A stretch of 64,000 nt of DNA from Escherichia boydii (GTDB taxonomy: Bacteria > Pseudomonadota > Gammaproteobacteria > Enterobacterales > Enterobacteriaceae), in NCBI GenBank assembly GCA_041890495.1, contig CP169086.1, positions 2,294,001 to 2,358,000 of the forward strand, written 5' to 3'. The notes under the pieces were generated by a model. The model saw only the letters and a program-made list of their open reading frames with translations, ran no database searches and had not been told where the DNA came from. Shown piece after piece: positions 1 through 9,081 of this stretch; position 1 is the stretch's first letter, and each line of letters opens with the position of its first letter. The position numbers were made by a program, and so were the translations under genes.

Positions 1-1
1 G

Positions 2-1153
2 TTCATTGGCTTTGAGAAATTCGCCTGTCATGGTCCGTTCAGCCTGCTGGATAAACCCTGGTATACGAACATGCTGTCGCTGCCATTAACGCTGCTGATG
101 CCGAATATGACGCTGCCGAAGGTGAACGACTGCGTGAACGGTCAGGAGAAGCTCGGCCACGCCGATATCTATGAATTTGCATTCAACTATTATGGCAACC
201 CGCAATATGGTGAGTTGTTAGCCTGGTTATACACCGCGGGACCGCGCGACAATATTGACGCTCTTTTCTATGGAAAACCCCTACCATCGCGGATGTTAAG
301 CACACCGGAAGGCAATGAGCATAATCCTGATGCCGGATTTACGATAATCCGCAATGCGCCAGGGCGCGCCGTATGCATTAAGCATGGCCCCTATGGCGGC
401 GAGCACGATCACTACGACAGGCTCAACCTCATCGTCTTCAATAACTACAGCGCACTGTTCCCCGATCTGGGCACCACCGGCTATGGCGCACCGCTGCACT
501 ATGGCTACTACAAAAATACGTTTTCGCACAACACGCTGTGCGTCAACGGACTCAACCAGCCTCCTGCGCGACCCCGGGTGCTCGATTACCTGCAACAGGA
601 GGGAGAATCGCGGTTTATCGCAGAAGTGGACTGGTGCAGCGTCGCTGTGTTACCCGACAGCAAAACTCGCGTGGAGTGGGATGATGAGTCCTACCGGGGC
701 ATCGTTTTTCGCCGCACCGTCGTGGTGACGGAAAACCTGCTGATTGATAAATGGGACGTCGACAATCCTCACTACCAGTGCGTTGATGCGGTTTACCACA
801 TCAATGCCGCAGCAACGCAGGCGGCACCACAGAATGGCGTCAGGATCTGCTACCCCTACGTTAAACAGGCAACCGAGCAACCTCTGAAGGGGAAAATTGA
901 GGTTCGCTACCAGGCTGACGCCCCGGTTTCTGTCACCTGCTTTTCGACCAACAATACAGCGTTAATCAAAGCTCAGGGACCGAATAACCCTTCGACATCG
1001 ACGATCGACTACCTGCTATTACGCAGCCGTGATAAGCGTATTTCCTTCGTGTTTGTCACGGATTTCACGGGCACCGGGAAAGTCGATATCGTGAAGAGCG
1101 ACGACACGGTAACCGTCATTGACATGACGTTAAACCACGAATACCGCCTCTGA
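2..1153 (+). CDS. Heparinase II/III-family protein, 5'-truncated by the window edge
   Basis: The frame is open from base 2 with no stop before 1153, so the gene starts upstream of the window; an in-frame ATG at 71 is probably internal. About 383 residues are visible. The central part has the pattern of the heparinase II/III C-terminal domain found in alginate, heparin and related polysaccharide lyases: H-G-P-Y-G-G-E-H-D-H-Y-D-R-L, then D-L-G-T-T-G-Y-G, then a T-F-S-H-N-T-L segment. The N-terminal toroid domain would lie outside the window. A KdgF-like cupin gene follows 47 bp downstream on the same strand, which suggests catabolism of an uronic-acid polymer or its oligomers. The substrate cannot be read from the sequence. 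K-12 has mngR at this place beside sucD, so this is an accessory insertion. Confidence 0.75.
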   Translation, partial: FIGFEKFACHGPFSLLDKPWYTNMLSLPLTLLMPNMTLPKVNDCVNGQEKLGHADIYEFAFNYYGNPQYGELLAWLYTAGPRDNIDALFYGKPLPSRMLSTPEGNEHNPDAGFTIIRNAPGRAVCIKHGPYGGEHDHYDRLNLIVFNNYSALFPDLGTTGYGAPLHYGYYKNTFSHNTLCVNGLNQPPARPRVLDYLQQEGESRFIAEVDWCSVAVLPDSKTRVEWDDESYRGIVFRRTVVVTENLLIDKWDVDNPHYQCVDAVYHINAAATQAAPQNGVRICYPYVKQATEQPLKGKIEVRYQADAPVSVTCFSTNNTALIKAQGPNNPSTSTIDYLLLRSRDKRISFVFVTDFTGTGKVDIVKSDDTVTVIDMTLNHEYRL

Positions 1154-1200
1154 CAACGCAGTCAGAAGTCACGGATTCAATATGCAACTAAGGTGATACG

Positions 1201-1524
1201 ATGTTTGTTTTTCACAATCTGACGCAGCTGGAAGAGGCAGGTAATGGCGTAACGCGCCGGATCCTCGCCCATGCCGGCAATATGATGGCGGTTGAAGTGC
1301 ATTTTGCGCAGGGTGCTATCGGCCCTATGCATAGCCATCCTCACGAGCAGTTGACGTATGTACTCTCCGGTGAGTTTGAATTCACCATTGCCGACGAAAC
1401 GCACATCGTCAGAGCGGGAGATACTCTGTATAAACAGCCCAATGTTATGCACGGTTGCGTGTGTCGCAAGGCGGGAACTCTGCTGGATACCTTTACCCCA
1501 GTGCGTGAGGCTTTCCTGCAATAG
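1201..1524 (+). CDS. Cupin-domain protein, KdgF-like uronate linearisation
   Basis: A 107-residue single-domain cupin. The metal-binding motif is visible as H44-S-H46-P-H48-E-Q50 after G41, with the second half around H84; a Gln near the usual Glu position is also seen in KdgF proteins. KdgF converts unsaturated uronates released by pectin or alginate lyases to a linear ketonic form, which fits the lyase-like gene just upstream. A sequence resembling a ribosome site (AAGGTGAT) sits just before the ATG. The gene ends 5 bp before the sucD terminator stem. Many small cupins have other roles, so the exact reaction is inferred from motif plus neighbour. Confidence 0.65.
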   Translation: MFVFHNLTQLEEAGNGVTRRILAHAGNMMAVEVHFAQGAIGPMHSHPHEQLTYVLSGEFEFTIADETHIVRAGDTLYKQPNVMHGCVCRKAGTLLDTFTPVREAFLQ

Positions 1525-1529
1525 GCAAT

Positions 1530-1553
1530 AAAAAAGGCCGCTTTACAGCGGCC
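1530..1553 (-). terminator. Rho-independent terminator of the sdh-suc operon
   Basis: A perfect 6-bp stem GGCCGC/GCGGCC (1536-1553) with a 6-nt loop is followed on the minus strand by a run of six U. It lies 62 bp beyond the sucD stop codon and would form the 3' end of SdhX. Confidence 0.85.
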
Positions 1554-1614
1554 AACCATGTCGAAACGGACATTTTTATACTGCAACGCCCCCCTTTCGG
1601 GGAGCAGAGAGGAC
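1530..1614 (-). ncRNA. sdhX: Probable SdhX (RybD) sRNA from the sdh-suc 3' UTR
   Basis: The roughly 85-nt 3' UTR after sucD ends in a strong intrinsic terminator. Just after the stop codon it holds a second hairpin (minus strand CCCCGAAAGGGGGG). In E. coli and Salmonella this 3' UTR is processed into SdhX, an Hfq-binding RNA that links TCA operon transcription to repression of targets such as ackA. The call rests on position and architecture; the exact processing site cannot be fixed here. Confidence 0.6.
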
Positions 1615-2484
1615 TTACTTAATGATGGATTTCAGTGCTTCACCGATATCCGCCAGGCTGCGAACGGTTTTCACGCCTGCGGCTTCCAGAGCAGCGAATT
1701 TCTCATCCGCAGTCCCTTTCCCACCGGCAATGATGGCACCCGCGTGGCCCATACGTTTGCCTTTCGGCGCAGTCACACCAGCGATGTAACCCACAACTGG
1801 CTTGGTAACGTGCTCTTTGATGTACGCAGCTGCTTCTTCTTCAGCGCTACCGCCGATCTCACCGATCATCACGATCGCTTCGGTCTGCGGATCTTTTTCG
1901 AACATTTCGAGAATGTCGATAAAGTTAGAGCCCGGGATCGGGTCACCGCCGATACCGACACAGGTCGACTGACCGAAACCGTAATCCGTGGTCTGTTTAA
2001 CCGCTTCATAGGTCAGTGTACCGGAACGGGAAACGATACCCACTTTACCCGGTTTGTGAATGTGACCAGGCTGGATACCGATTTTGCATTCACCCGGAGT
2101 GATAACGCCTGGGCAGTTCGGGCCGATCATACGAACGCCTGCTTCATCCAGCTTCACTTTCACGGTCAGCATATCCAGCGTCGGGATGCCTTCAGTGATG
2201 GTGATAATCAGTTTGATGCCTGCGTCGATGGCTTCCAGAATGGAGTCTTTGCAGAACGGTGCTGGTACGTAGATAACAGAAGCGGTAGCGCCAGTGGCAG
2301 CAACGGCTTCACGCACGGTGTTGAACACCGGCAGGCCGAGGTGGGTGGTGCCGCCTTTACCTGGGGTTACGCCGCCAACCATTTTAGTGCCGTATGCAAT
2401 GGCCTGTTCTGAGTGGAAAGTCCCCTGGCTACCGGTAAAGCCCTGGCAGATAACCTTGGTGTTTTTATCGATTAAAATGGACAT
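1615..2484 (-). CDS. sucD: Succinyl-CoA synthetase alpha subunit
   Basis: 289 residues, the usual length. Forms the alpha2beta2 enzyme with SucC, making succinate and ATP from succinyl-CoA in the TCA cycle. The N-terminal CoA-binding Rossmann domain shows G-F-T-G-S-Q-G-T-F-H at residues 15-24, and the G-P-N-C-P-G loop lies near residue 121. The phosphorylated active-site histidine is in G-K-R-M-G-H-A-G near residue 246. The start codon overlaps the last base of sucC (TAATG), so translation is probably coupled. It is the last gene of the long sdhCDAB-sucABCD operon. Confidence 0.97.
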   Translation of the reverse strand: MSILIDKNTKVICQGFTGSQGTFHSEQAIAYGTKMVGGVTPGKGGTTHLGLPVFNTVREAVAATGATASVIYVPAPFCKDSILEAIDAGIKLIITITEGIPTLDMLTVKVKLDEAGVRMIGPNCPGVITPGECKIGIQPGHIHKPGKVGIVSRSGTLTYEAVKQTTDYGFGQSTCVGIGGDPIPGSNFIDILEMFEKDPQTEAIVMIGEIGGSAEEEAAAYIKEHVTKPVVGYIAGVTAPKGKRMGHAGAIIAGGKGTADEKFAALEAAGVKTVRSLADIGEALKSIIK

Positions 2485-3650
2485 TATTTCCCCTCCACTG
2501 CGGCAACAACCTGCTGAGCTGCATCCGTCAGACCTTTTGCTGCAATAATATTCAGGCCGCTGTCAGCCAGTTTCTTCGCGCCGAGTTCGGCGTTGTTACC
2601 TTCCAGACGTACCACGACCGGTACGTTAACACCCACTTCTGCTACCGCGCCGATGATACCGTCAGCGATCAGGTCGCAACGAACGATACCGCCGAAGATG
2701 TTAACCAGAACGGCTTTCACTTTGTCGTCAGAGAGGATGATTTTGAACGCTTCGGTTACACGTTCTTTGGTTGCGCCGCCGCCAACGTCAAGGAAGTTAG
2801 CCGGTTCGCCGCCGTGCAGTTTAACGATGTCCATCGTACCCATCGCCAGACCTGCGCCGTTAACCATACAACCGATGTTACCGTCCAGCGCAACGTAGTT
2901 CAGTTCCCACTGTGCAGCCTGTGCTTCACGCGGATCTTCCTGCGACTGGTCACGCATTTCGCGCAGATCAGGCTGGCGGAACAGTGCGTTGCCGTCAGCG
3001 CCCAGTTTGCCGTCGAGGCAAATCAGATCGCCCTGTTTGGTGATGACCAGCGGGTTGATTTCGATCAACGCCAGGTCGCGCTCCAGGAAAATGGTCGCCA
3101 GGCCCATGAAGATTTTGGTGAACTGCTGAACCAGTTTACCTTCCAGACCCAGTTTGAACGCCAGCTCGCGTCCCTGATACGGCATCGGGCCAGTCAGCGG
3201 ATCAAGCGCAACTTTATGGATCAGGTGCGGAGTTTCTTCCGCCACTTTTTCGATTTCCACGCCGCCTTCGGTGGAGGCCATAAAGACCACACGACGGGAA
3301 CTACGGTCAACAACGGCACCGAGATACAGCTCTTTAGCGATATCGGTCGCTGCTTCAACCAGAATCTGGTTAACCGGTTGGCCATTGGCATCTGTTTGAT
3401 ACGTTACCAGACGCTTGCCCAGCCAGTTTTCTGCAAAAGCACGGATGTCTTCTTTGCTGTTTACAACTTTCACACCGCCCGCTTTACCGCGGCCACCAGC
3501 GTGAACCTGACATTTCACTACCCACGGACCGGCACCGATTTTTGAAGCGGCTTCTTCTGCTTCGCGCGGAGTAGTACAGGCATAACCCACCGGTGCTGGT
3601 AAGCCATAGCGGGCAAAAAGTTGTTTTGCCTGATATTCATGTAAGTTCAT
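2484..3650 (-). CDS. sucC: Succinyl-CoA synthetase beta subunit (ADP-forming)
   Basis: 388 residues, full length. ATP-grasp protein that binds nucleotide and contributes the succinate site. The N-terminal M-N-L-H-E-Y-Q-A-K, the G-G-R-G-K-A-G-G-V segment (residues 52-60) and the C-terminal G-G-I-V-R-C-D ligase segment are all present. It overlaps sucD by one base. Upstream, a 365-bp gap filled mostly by a tandem REP array separates it from sucB although both belong to the same operon. That spacer may change the relative expression of the sucAB and sucCD halves. Confidence 0.97.
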
Positions 3651-3732
3651 GTGTTCTGTCCATCCTTCAGTAATCGTTATCTTTTAAACCGTAGACCGAA
3701 TATTTCGTATCGCTTCCGGGCATTGTCGGTCA

Positions 3733-3997
3733 CCCGTAGGCCTGATAAGACACGTTAAACGTCACATCAGGCATCGCTTGTCGGATGCGGCGCTTGCGCC
3801 TTATCCGACCTACATTGGTGGTCCCCGTAGGCCTGATAAGACACGTTAACCGTCACATCAGGCATCGCTTGTCGGATGCGGCGCTAGCGCCTTATCCGAC
3901 CTACATTGGTGGTCCCGTAGGCCTGATAAGACGCGTCAGCGTCGCATCAGGCTTCAATTGCCGGAGAAGGCGATAATGCCTTATCCGGTCTACAGTG
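3733..3997. repeat. BIME array of REP pairs between sucB and sucC
   Basis: Three head-to-tail units with a period of 90-91 bp; the GTAGGCCTGATAAGAC motif recurs at 3736, 3827 and 3917. Each unit pairs two oppositely oriented palindromic REPs: GTAGGCCTGATAAG...CATCAGGC and GTCGGATGCGGC...CCTTATCCGACCTAC. The first two units are nearly identical; the third has diverged (GCCGGAGAAGGCG in its second REP). It occupies most of an intra-operon gap, so it lies inside a transcribed region. Confidence 0.9.
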
Positions 3998-4015
3998 CAG
4001 GTGAAACTTAAACTA

Positions 4016-5233
4016 CTACACGTCCAGCAGCAGACGCGTCGGATCTTCCAGCAACTCTTTGATCGTTACCAGGAAGCCCACGGATTCGCGACCATCGATC
4101 AGACGGTGATCGTAGGACAGCGCCAGGTACATCATCGGCAGGATCTCAACCTGACCATTCACCGCCATCGGACGATCTTTGATAGCGTGCATACCCAGAA
4201 TTGCGCTCTGCGGCGGGTTGATGATCGGCGTAGACATCAGGGAACCGAACACACCACCGTTGGTGATGGTGAAGTTACCACCGGTCAGATCTTCAACGGT
4301 CAGCTTGCCGTCACGGCCTTTGACTGCCAGCTCTTTGATTTTCTTCTCGATGTCTGCCATGCCGAGGGTATCGACATCACGCAGAACCGGCGTCACCAGG
4401 CCGCGCGGCGTAGAAACCGCCATGCTGACGTCGAAATAGTTGTGGTAAACCACGTCATCGCCGTCGATAGAAGCGTTCACTTCCGGGTAACGTTTCAGGG
4501 CTTCAACCACCGCTTTCACGTAGAAGGACATAAAGCCCAGACGGATGCCGTGGCGTTTTTCAAACGCTTCACCGTACTGCTTACGCAGATCCATAATCGG
4601 CTTCATGTTGACTTCGTTGAACGTGGTCAGCATGGCGGTGGAGTTTTTCGCTTCCAGCAGACGCTCTGCCACACGCTTACGCAGGCGAGTCATCGGGACA
4701 CGTTTTTCACTACGTGCAGCCAGAGCCGGTTGCGCCGCCGGAGCAGCCGCTGCCGGAGCAGACTCTTTCGCCGGGGCTTTCGCCAGATGTTTTTCCACAT
4801 CTTCACGAGTCAGACGACCACCCACACCGGTGCCTTTAATGGCGCTGGCGTCGAGATTGTGTTCAGCCAGCAGGCGACGGATCGCCGGGCTTAACGCATC
4901 GTTGTTTTGCTCTTCCAGAGACGCCTGCTGGCGTTGCGCCGGAGTGGACGCTTTCTCTTCAGATTTGGCGCTGGTTTCTTTACCGGCGCTGTTGCCTTCA
5001 CGCAGGCGACCAAGGATCTGACGAGACGTTACCGTTGTACCTTCATCTTCCAGAACCGCATCCAGAATGCCGTCTGCTGATGCCGGTACTTCCAGTACCA
5101 CTTTGTCAGTTTCGATTTCTACCAGCACTTCATCACGTACGACTGCGTCGCCGGGTTTTTTATGCCAGGTTGCGACGGTGGCATCGGCTACGGATTCAGG
5201 CAGGTCAGGGACCAGAATATCTACGCTACTCAT
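4016..5233 (-). CDS. sucB: 2-oxoglutarate dehydrogenase E2, dihydrolipoyl succinyltransferase
   Basis: 405 residues. Core subunit of the 2-oxoglutarate dehydrogenase complex, moving the succinyl group from SucA to CoA. Domains in order: lipoyl domain with the lipoylated K44 in E-T-D-K-V-V; an Ala/Pro/Glu-rich linker; peripheral-subunit-binding domain around residues 113-150; a second Ala/Pro linker; and the catalytic acyltransferase domain, ending with S-Y-D-H-R-L-I-D-G (His and Asp of the active site near residues 375-380). It follows sucA by 14 bp, consistent with co-translation in the operon. Confidence 0.97.
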   Translation of the reverse strand: MSSVDILVPDLPESVADATVATWHKKPGDAVVRDEVLVEIETDKVVLEVPASADGILDAVLEDEGTTVTSRQILGRLREGNSAGKETSAKSEEKASTPAQRQQASLEEQNNDALSPAIRRLLAEHNLDASAIKGTGVGGRLTREDVEKHLAKAPAKESAPAAAAPAAQPALAARSEKRVPMTRLRKRVAERLLEAKNSTAMLTTFNEVNMKPIMDLRKQYGEAFEKRHGIRLGFMSFYVKAVVEALKRYPEVNASIDGDDVVYHNYFDVSMAVSTPRGLVTPVLRDVDTLGMADIEKKIKELAVKGRDGKLTVEDLTGGNFTITNGGVFGSLMSTPIINPPQSAILGMHAIKDRPMAVNGQVEILPMMYLALSYDHRLIDGRESVGFLVTIKELLEDPTRLLLDV

Positions 5234-5247
5234 TGTGTATCCTTTAT

Positions 5248-8049
5248 TTATTCGACGTTCAGCGCGTCATTAACCAGATCTTGTTGCTGTTTCTGGTGAA
5301 CGGACATATACCCTACCGCCGGAGAGGCGGAGGCCGGGCGGCCTGCATAACGCAGAGAAGCCCCAAACGGAATCACTTCACGGAAATGATGCTGGCTGCA
5401 GTACCATGCGCCCTGGTTGAGCGGCTCTTCCTGGCACCAGACAAAATCCTTGACGTGAGCAAACTGCTGCAACACTTCCTGCATCGCTTTATGCGGGAAC
5501 GGGTAGAGTTGCTCGATACGCACAATGGCGACATCGTGTTGATTGTTCTTACGACGCTGTTCCAGCAGGTCGTAATAAACCTTACCAGAACACATCACTA
5601 CGCGCTTCACGCCCTTCGGATCAAGCTCGTCGATTTCACCGATGGCTGGCAGGAAGGTGCCGTTCGCCAGTTCTTCGAGGCTGGAAACCGCCAGCGGATG
5701 ACGCAGCAGGGATTTCGGCGACATCACGACCAGCGGACGACGCATCCCGCGCAGCGCCTGACGACGCAGCATGTGGTAAACCTGTGCCGGGGTAGACGGT
5801 ACGCAAACCTGCATGTTTTGCTCAGCACAAAGTTGCAGATAACGTTCCAGACGCGCGGAGGAGTGCTCCGGCCCCTGCCCTTCGTAACCGTGCGGCAGCA
5901 ACATCACCAGACCACACATCCGGCCCCATTTCTGTTCGCCAGAGGAGATGAACTGGTCGATAACCACCTGCGCACCGTTGGCGAAGTCACCGAACTGCGC
6001 TTCCCAGATGGTCAGAGTGCGTGGTTCTGCGGTGGCATAACCATATTCAAACGCCAGCACTGCTTCTTCAGACAGTACGGAGTCCCAGACACGGAACGCG
6101 CCCTGCCCGTTATGGATATGTTGCAGCGGCGTGTAAGTGGAACCGTTAGACTGGTTGTGGATCACCGCGTGGCGGTGGAAGAAGGTACCGCGACCGGAGT
6201 CTTCACCCGACAGGCGAACCGGAATGCCTTCATCAACCAGCGTGGCGTAAGCGAGGTTTTCCGCACCGCCCCAGTCGAACAGTTTCTCACCGGCAGCCAT
6301 CGCCTGGCGATCGCCATAAATCTTGGCAACGCGAGACTGCATTTCAACTGCTTCCGGCACCGTGCTGATGCGTTTCGCCAGCTCCTGCAGGCGCTTCATC
6401 TCAACTTTGTTCGGGTACTCTTCGTCCCATTCGTGGTTGAGGTACGGCGACCAGGTGAAAGAGTGCATGTTCATCGGACGCCACTCTGCCACTACGCAAT
6501 CGCCAGCATCCAGCGCATCGCGGTACAGGTTAACCATCTCGGTGGCATCTTCCAGCGTCGCCACTTTTTCCTGCTCCAGCTTGTCAGCGTAGATTTTGCG
6601 CGGTGTCGGATGTTTTTTGATTTTCTGATACATCAGCGGCTGGGTTGCGCTCGGCTCGTCGGCTTCGTTGTGGCCGTGACGGCGGTAGCACACCAGGTCG
6701 ATGAAGACATCACGTTTAAAGGTGTTACGGAAATCGAGCGCCAGACGGGTCACAAAGGCAACGGCTTCCGGATCGTCCGCGTTAACGTGGAAAATCGGGG
6801 CCTGAACCATCTTACCGATATCAGTACAGTACGGCGTAGAACGGGCATCCAGCGGATTAGAGGTGGTGAAACCAACCTGGTTGTTGATAACGATACGTAC
6901 CGTACCGCCAACTTCATAACCACGCGCTTTCGACATGTTCAGGGTTTCCTGAACCACGCCCTGCCCGGTCACTGCGGCGTCACCGTGGATGGTGATTGGC
7001 AGCACTTTGTTGCTGCTCGGCTCATCAAGTCTGTCCAGACGGGCACGAACAGAACCGATAACTACCGGGCTTACAATCTCAAGGTGAGACGGGTTAAACG
7101 CCAGCGCCAGGTGCACCAGGCCGCCATCGGTCTGGAAGTCAGACGAGAAGCCCATGTGGTATTTCACGTCACCCGTGCCGAGGTGTTCTTTATGTTTACC
7201 GGCGAACTCGTCGAACAAGTCTTGCGGTTTTTTACCCAGCACGTTCACCAGCACGTTCAGACGACCACGGTGCGCCATCCCGAGAACCACTTCGCGGGTG
7301 CCGCTGTTGCCAGCGTGGCGGATCATCTCTTTAAGCATCGGGATTAACGCGTCACCGCCTTCCAGCGAGAAGCGTTTTGCGCCAGGGAATTTTGCGCCGA
7401 GGTAACGTTCAAGACCTTCAGCGGCGGTCAGTTCGCTTAAGAAGCGTTTTTTCTCTTCGCTATTGAAAGTCGCGCGACCAGACTCGATACGCTGTTGGAT
7501 CCAGCGTTTTTCTTCGGTGCTGGTAATGTGCATATACTCGGCACCAATCGGGCCGCAGTAGGTTTGCTTGAGGGCTTCCAGCAGCTCGCCGAGTTTCATG
7601 GTTTCTTTGCCGCTGGCAAATGAACCGACGTTGAAGGTCTCCTGGAAGTCTGCTTCGGTCAGATCGTGGAAAGACGGATCCAGATCGGCCACTTTATCTT
7701 GCTGCCACAGTCCCAGCGGATCGAGATTCGCATGCTGGTGACCACGGAAGCGGTATGCGTTAATGAGCTGCAGGACTTTAACCTGCTTCACATTGGTGTC
7801 AGGGTCGGAGATCGTTGAAGAGTAACGTGAAGCGTCTTTCGCCAGGCGGCGGAAATATTCACGCGTTTGAGAGTGGAATTGATCCGGTTTGACTCCCGTA
7901 CCAGGTAACTGCTGGAACGTCGAACGCCAGTTAGCGTCAACCGAGTCAGGATCGGTTAAGAAGTCTTCATAGAGCTGTTCTATCCAGCTCTGGTTTGCGC
8001 CAGAGAGGTAAGAAGAGTCCAACCAGGCTTTCAAAGCGCTGTTCTGCAT
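5248..8049 (-). CDS. sucA: 2-oxoglutarate dehydrogenase E1 component
   Basis: 933 residues, matching the family. Thiamine-diphosphate enzyme that decarboxylates 2-oxoglutarate and succinylates the lipoyl arm of SucB. The N-terminal peptide (N-S-A-L-K-A-W-L-D-S-S-Y-L) that anchors E1 to E2 is present. The ThDP/Mg segment H-G-D-A-A-V-T-G-Q-G and the following I-N-N-Q-V-G-F-T-T are intact, as is G-M-A-H-R-G-R-L-N-V. The transketolase-like C-terminal half is complete. It lies 300 bp after sdhB with REP sequence between them. Confidence 0.97.
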   Translation of the reverse strand: MQNSALKAWLDSSYLSGANQSWIEQLYEDFLTDPDSVDANWRSTFQQLPGTGVKPDQFHSQTREYFRRLAKDASRYSSTISDPDTNVKQVKVLQLINAYRFRGHQHANLDPLGLWQQDKVADLDPSFHDLTEADFQETFNVGSFASGKETMKLGELLEALKQTYCGPIGAEYMHITSTEEKRWIQQRIESGRATFNSEEKKRFLSELTAAEGLERYLGAKFPGAKRFSLEGGDALIPMLKEMIRHAGNSGTREVVLGMAHRGRLNVLVNVLGKKPQDLFDEFAGKHKEHLGTGDVKYHMGFSSDFQTDGGLVHLALAFNPSHLEIVSPVVIGSVRARLDRLDEPSSNKVLPITIHGDAAVTGQGVVQETLNMSKARGYEVGGTVRIVINNQVGFTTSNPLDARSTPYCTDIGKMVQAPIFHVNADDPEAVAFVTRLALDFRNTFKRDVFIDLVCYRRHGHNEADEPSATQPLMYQKIKKHPTPRKIYADKLEQEKVATLEDATEMVNLYRDALDAGDCVVAEWRPMNMHSFTWSPYLNHEWDEEYPNKVEMKRLQELAKRISTVPEAVEMQSRVAKIYGDRQAMAAGEKLFDWGGAENLAYATLVDEGIPVRLSGEDSGRGTFFHRHAVIHNQSNGSTYTPLQHIHNGQGAFRVWDSVLSEEAVLAFEYGYATAEPRTLTIWEAQFGDFANGAQVVIDQFISSGEQKWGRMCGLVMLLPHGYEGQGPEHSSARLERYLQLCAEQNMQVCVPSTPAQVYHMLRRQALRGMRRPLVVMSPKSLLRHPLAVSSLEELANGTFLPAIGEIDELDPKGVKRVVMCSGKVYYDLLEQRRKNNQHDVAIVRIEQLYPFPHKAMQEVLQQFAHVKDFVWCQEEPLNQGAWYCSQHHFREVIPFGASLRYAGRPASASPAVGYMSVHQKQQQDLVNDALNVE

Positions 8050-8228
8050 CGTGATCCCTTAAGCATCTTTTTTATGCTTACTTCGCCGTGGATACTACCA
8101 CGCACAGTGATGTGCGTGCCGGGGTTCACTTGCGAGCTCTTGTCTACGTAGTGGCTCGCGAAGGAACCTTTAAAAACTGTCTTAGTGTCAGGGGCAGTTT
8201 TTAAAGATTTCCTGCATTTCTTTGTTAC

Positions 8229-8348
8229 GCCTGATGCGCTGCGCTTATCAGGCCTACGGGTAATGACTTGTAGGCCGGATAAGGCGTTCACGCCGCATCC
8301 GGCACTGGTTGCCTGATGCGACGCTTGCGCGTCTTATCAGGCCTACGG
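8229..8348. repeat. Three REP palindromes between sdhB and sucA
   Basis: Three consecutive REPs of alternating orientation: GCCTGATGCGCTGCGCTTATCAGGC, then GTAGGCCGGATAAGGCG...CGCCGCATCCGGC, then GCCTGATGCGACGC...GCGTCTTATCAGGC. The array ends one base before the sdhB stop codon. The rest of the gap (8050-8228) holds the sucA leader; I see no clear separate promoter in it. Confidence 0.85.
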
Positions 8349-8349
8349 T

Positions 8350-9066
8350 TTACGCATTACGTTGCAACAACATCGACTTGATATGGCCGATGGCGCGCGT
8401 CGGGTTCAGCCCCTTCGGACATACACTGACGCAGTTCATGATGCTGTGACAGCGGAATACGCTGAATGCATCACTCAAACCGTCGAGGCGGCTGTCAGTC
8501 TCGGTATCACGGCTATCAATCAGGAAACGATATGCCGCTAACAAGCCTGCCGGGCCGATAAACTTATCGGGATTCCACCAGAAAGACGGACAAGAGGTTG
8601 AACAACATGCGCAGAGAATACATTCATACAGCCCGTCGAGTTTTTCGCGCTGCTCTGGCATCTGTAAATGCTCGCGAGCTGGCGGATTTTGTCCATTATT
8701 CAACAGGTAAGGCTTAATTTTCTCATATTGCGCATAGAATTGTCCCATGTCTACCACCAAATCGCGGATCACCGGTAAACCTGGCAGCGGGCGAATCACA
8801 ATCTTCTTGCCCGGCTGGTTGAGTGCCGAAATCGGGGTAATACAGGCCAGACCATTCTTGCCGTTCATGTTCAGACCGTCGGAACCGCACACACCTTCAC
8901 GGCAGGAGCGGCGGAACGACAGGCTGGGATCTTTCTCTTTTAGCTGGATAAGCGCATCCAGCAGCATCATGTCGCGACCTTCATCCGCTTCCAGGGTGTA
9001 ATCCTGCATACGCGGAGCATCATCAACATCCGGGTTATAGCGATAAATTGAAAACTCGAGTCTCAT
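8350..9066 (-). CDS. sdhB: Succinate dehydrogenase iron-sulfur subunit
   Basis: 238 residues. Carries electrons from FAD in SdhA to ubiquinone in complex II. The N-terminal ferredoxin fold binds [2Fe-2S] through S-C-R-E-G-V-C-G-S-D-G (about residues 54-64) and a further Cys near 75. The C-terminal half has the [4Fe-4S] motif C-I-L-C-A-C-C-S-T-S-C-P (about 149-160) and the cysteines for the [3Fe-4S] centre near 206-216, followed by V-C-P-K-G-L-N-P. It starts 15 bp after sdhA. Confidence 0.97.
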   Translation of the reverse strand: MRLEFSIYRYNPDVDDAPRMQDYTLEADEGRDMMLLDALIQLKEKDPSLSFRRSCREGVCGSDGLNMNGKNGLACITPISALNQPGKKIVIRPLPGLPVIRDLVVDMGQFYAQYEKIKPYLLNNGQNPPAREHLQMPEQREKLDGLYECILCACCSTSCPSFWWNPDKFIGPAGLLAAYRFLIDSRDTETDSRLDGLSDAFSVFRCHSIMNCVSVCPKGLNPTRAIGHIKSMLLQRNA

Positions 9067-9081
9067 TTTCCTGTCTCCGCA

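Noticed and set aside
5035..7347. Long (770-codon) plus-strand ORF opposite sucA
   Set aside because: A shadow of sucA codon usage on the antisense strand; similar shadows lie opposite sdhA (9181-10878), pgm (32430-33830) and nagE (42318-43145).
8031..8291. 86-codon minus-strand ORF at the sdhB-sucA junction
   Set aside because: It is composed of REP sequence and the sucA leader and overlaps the sucA start in another frame; no homology recognised.
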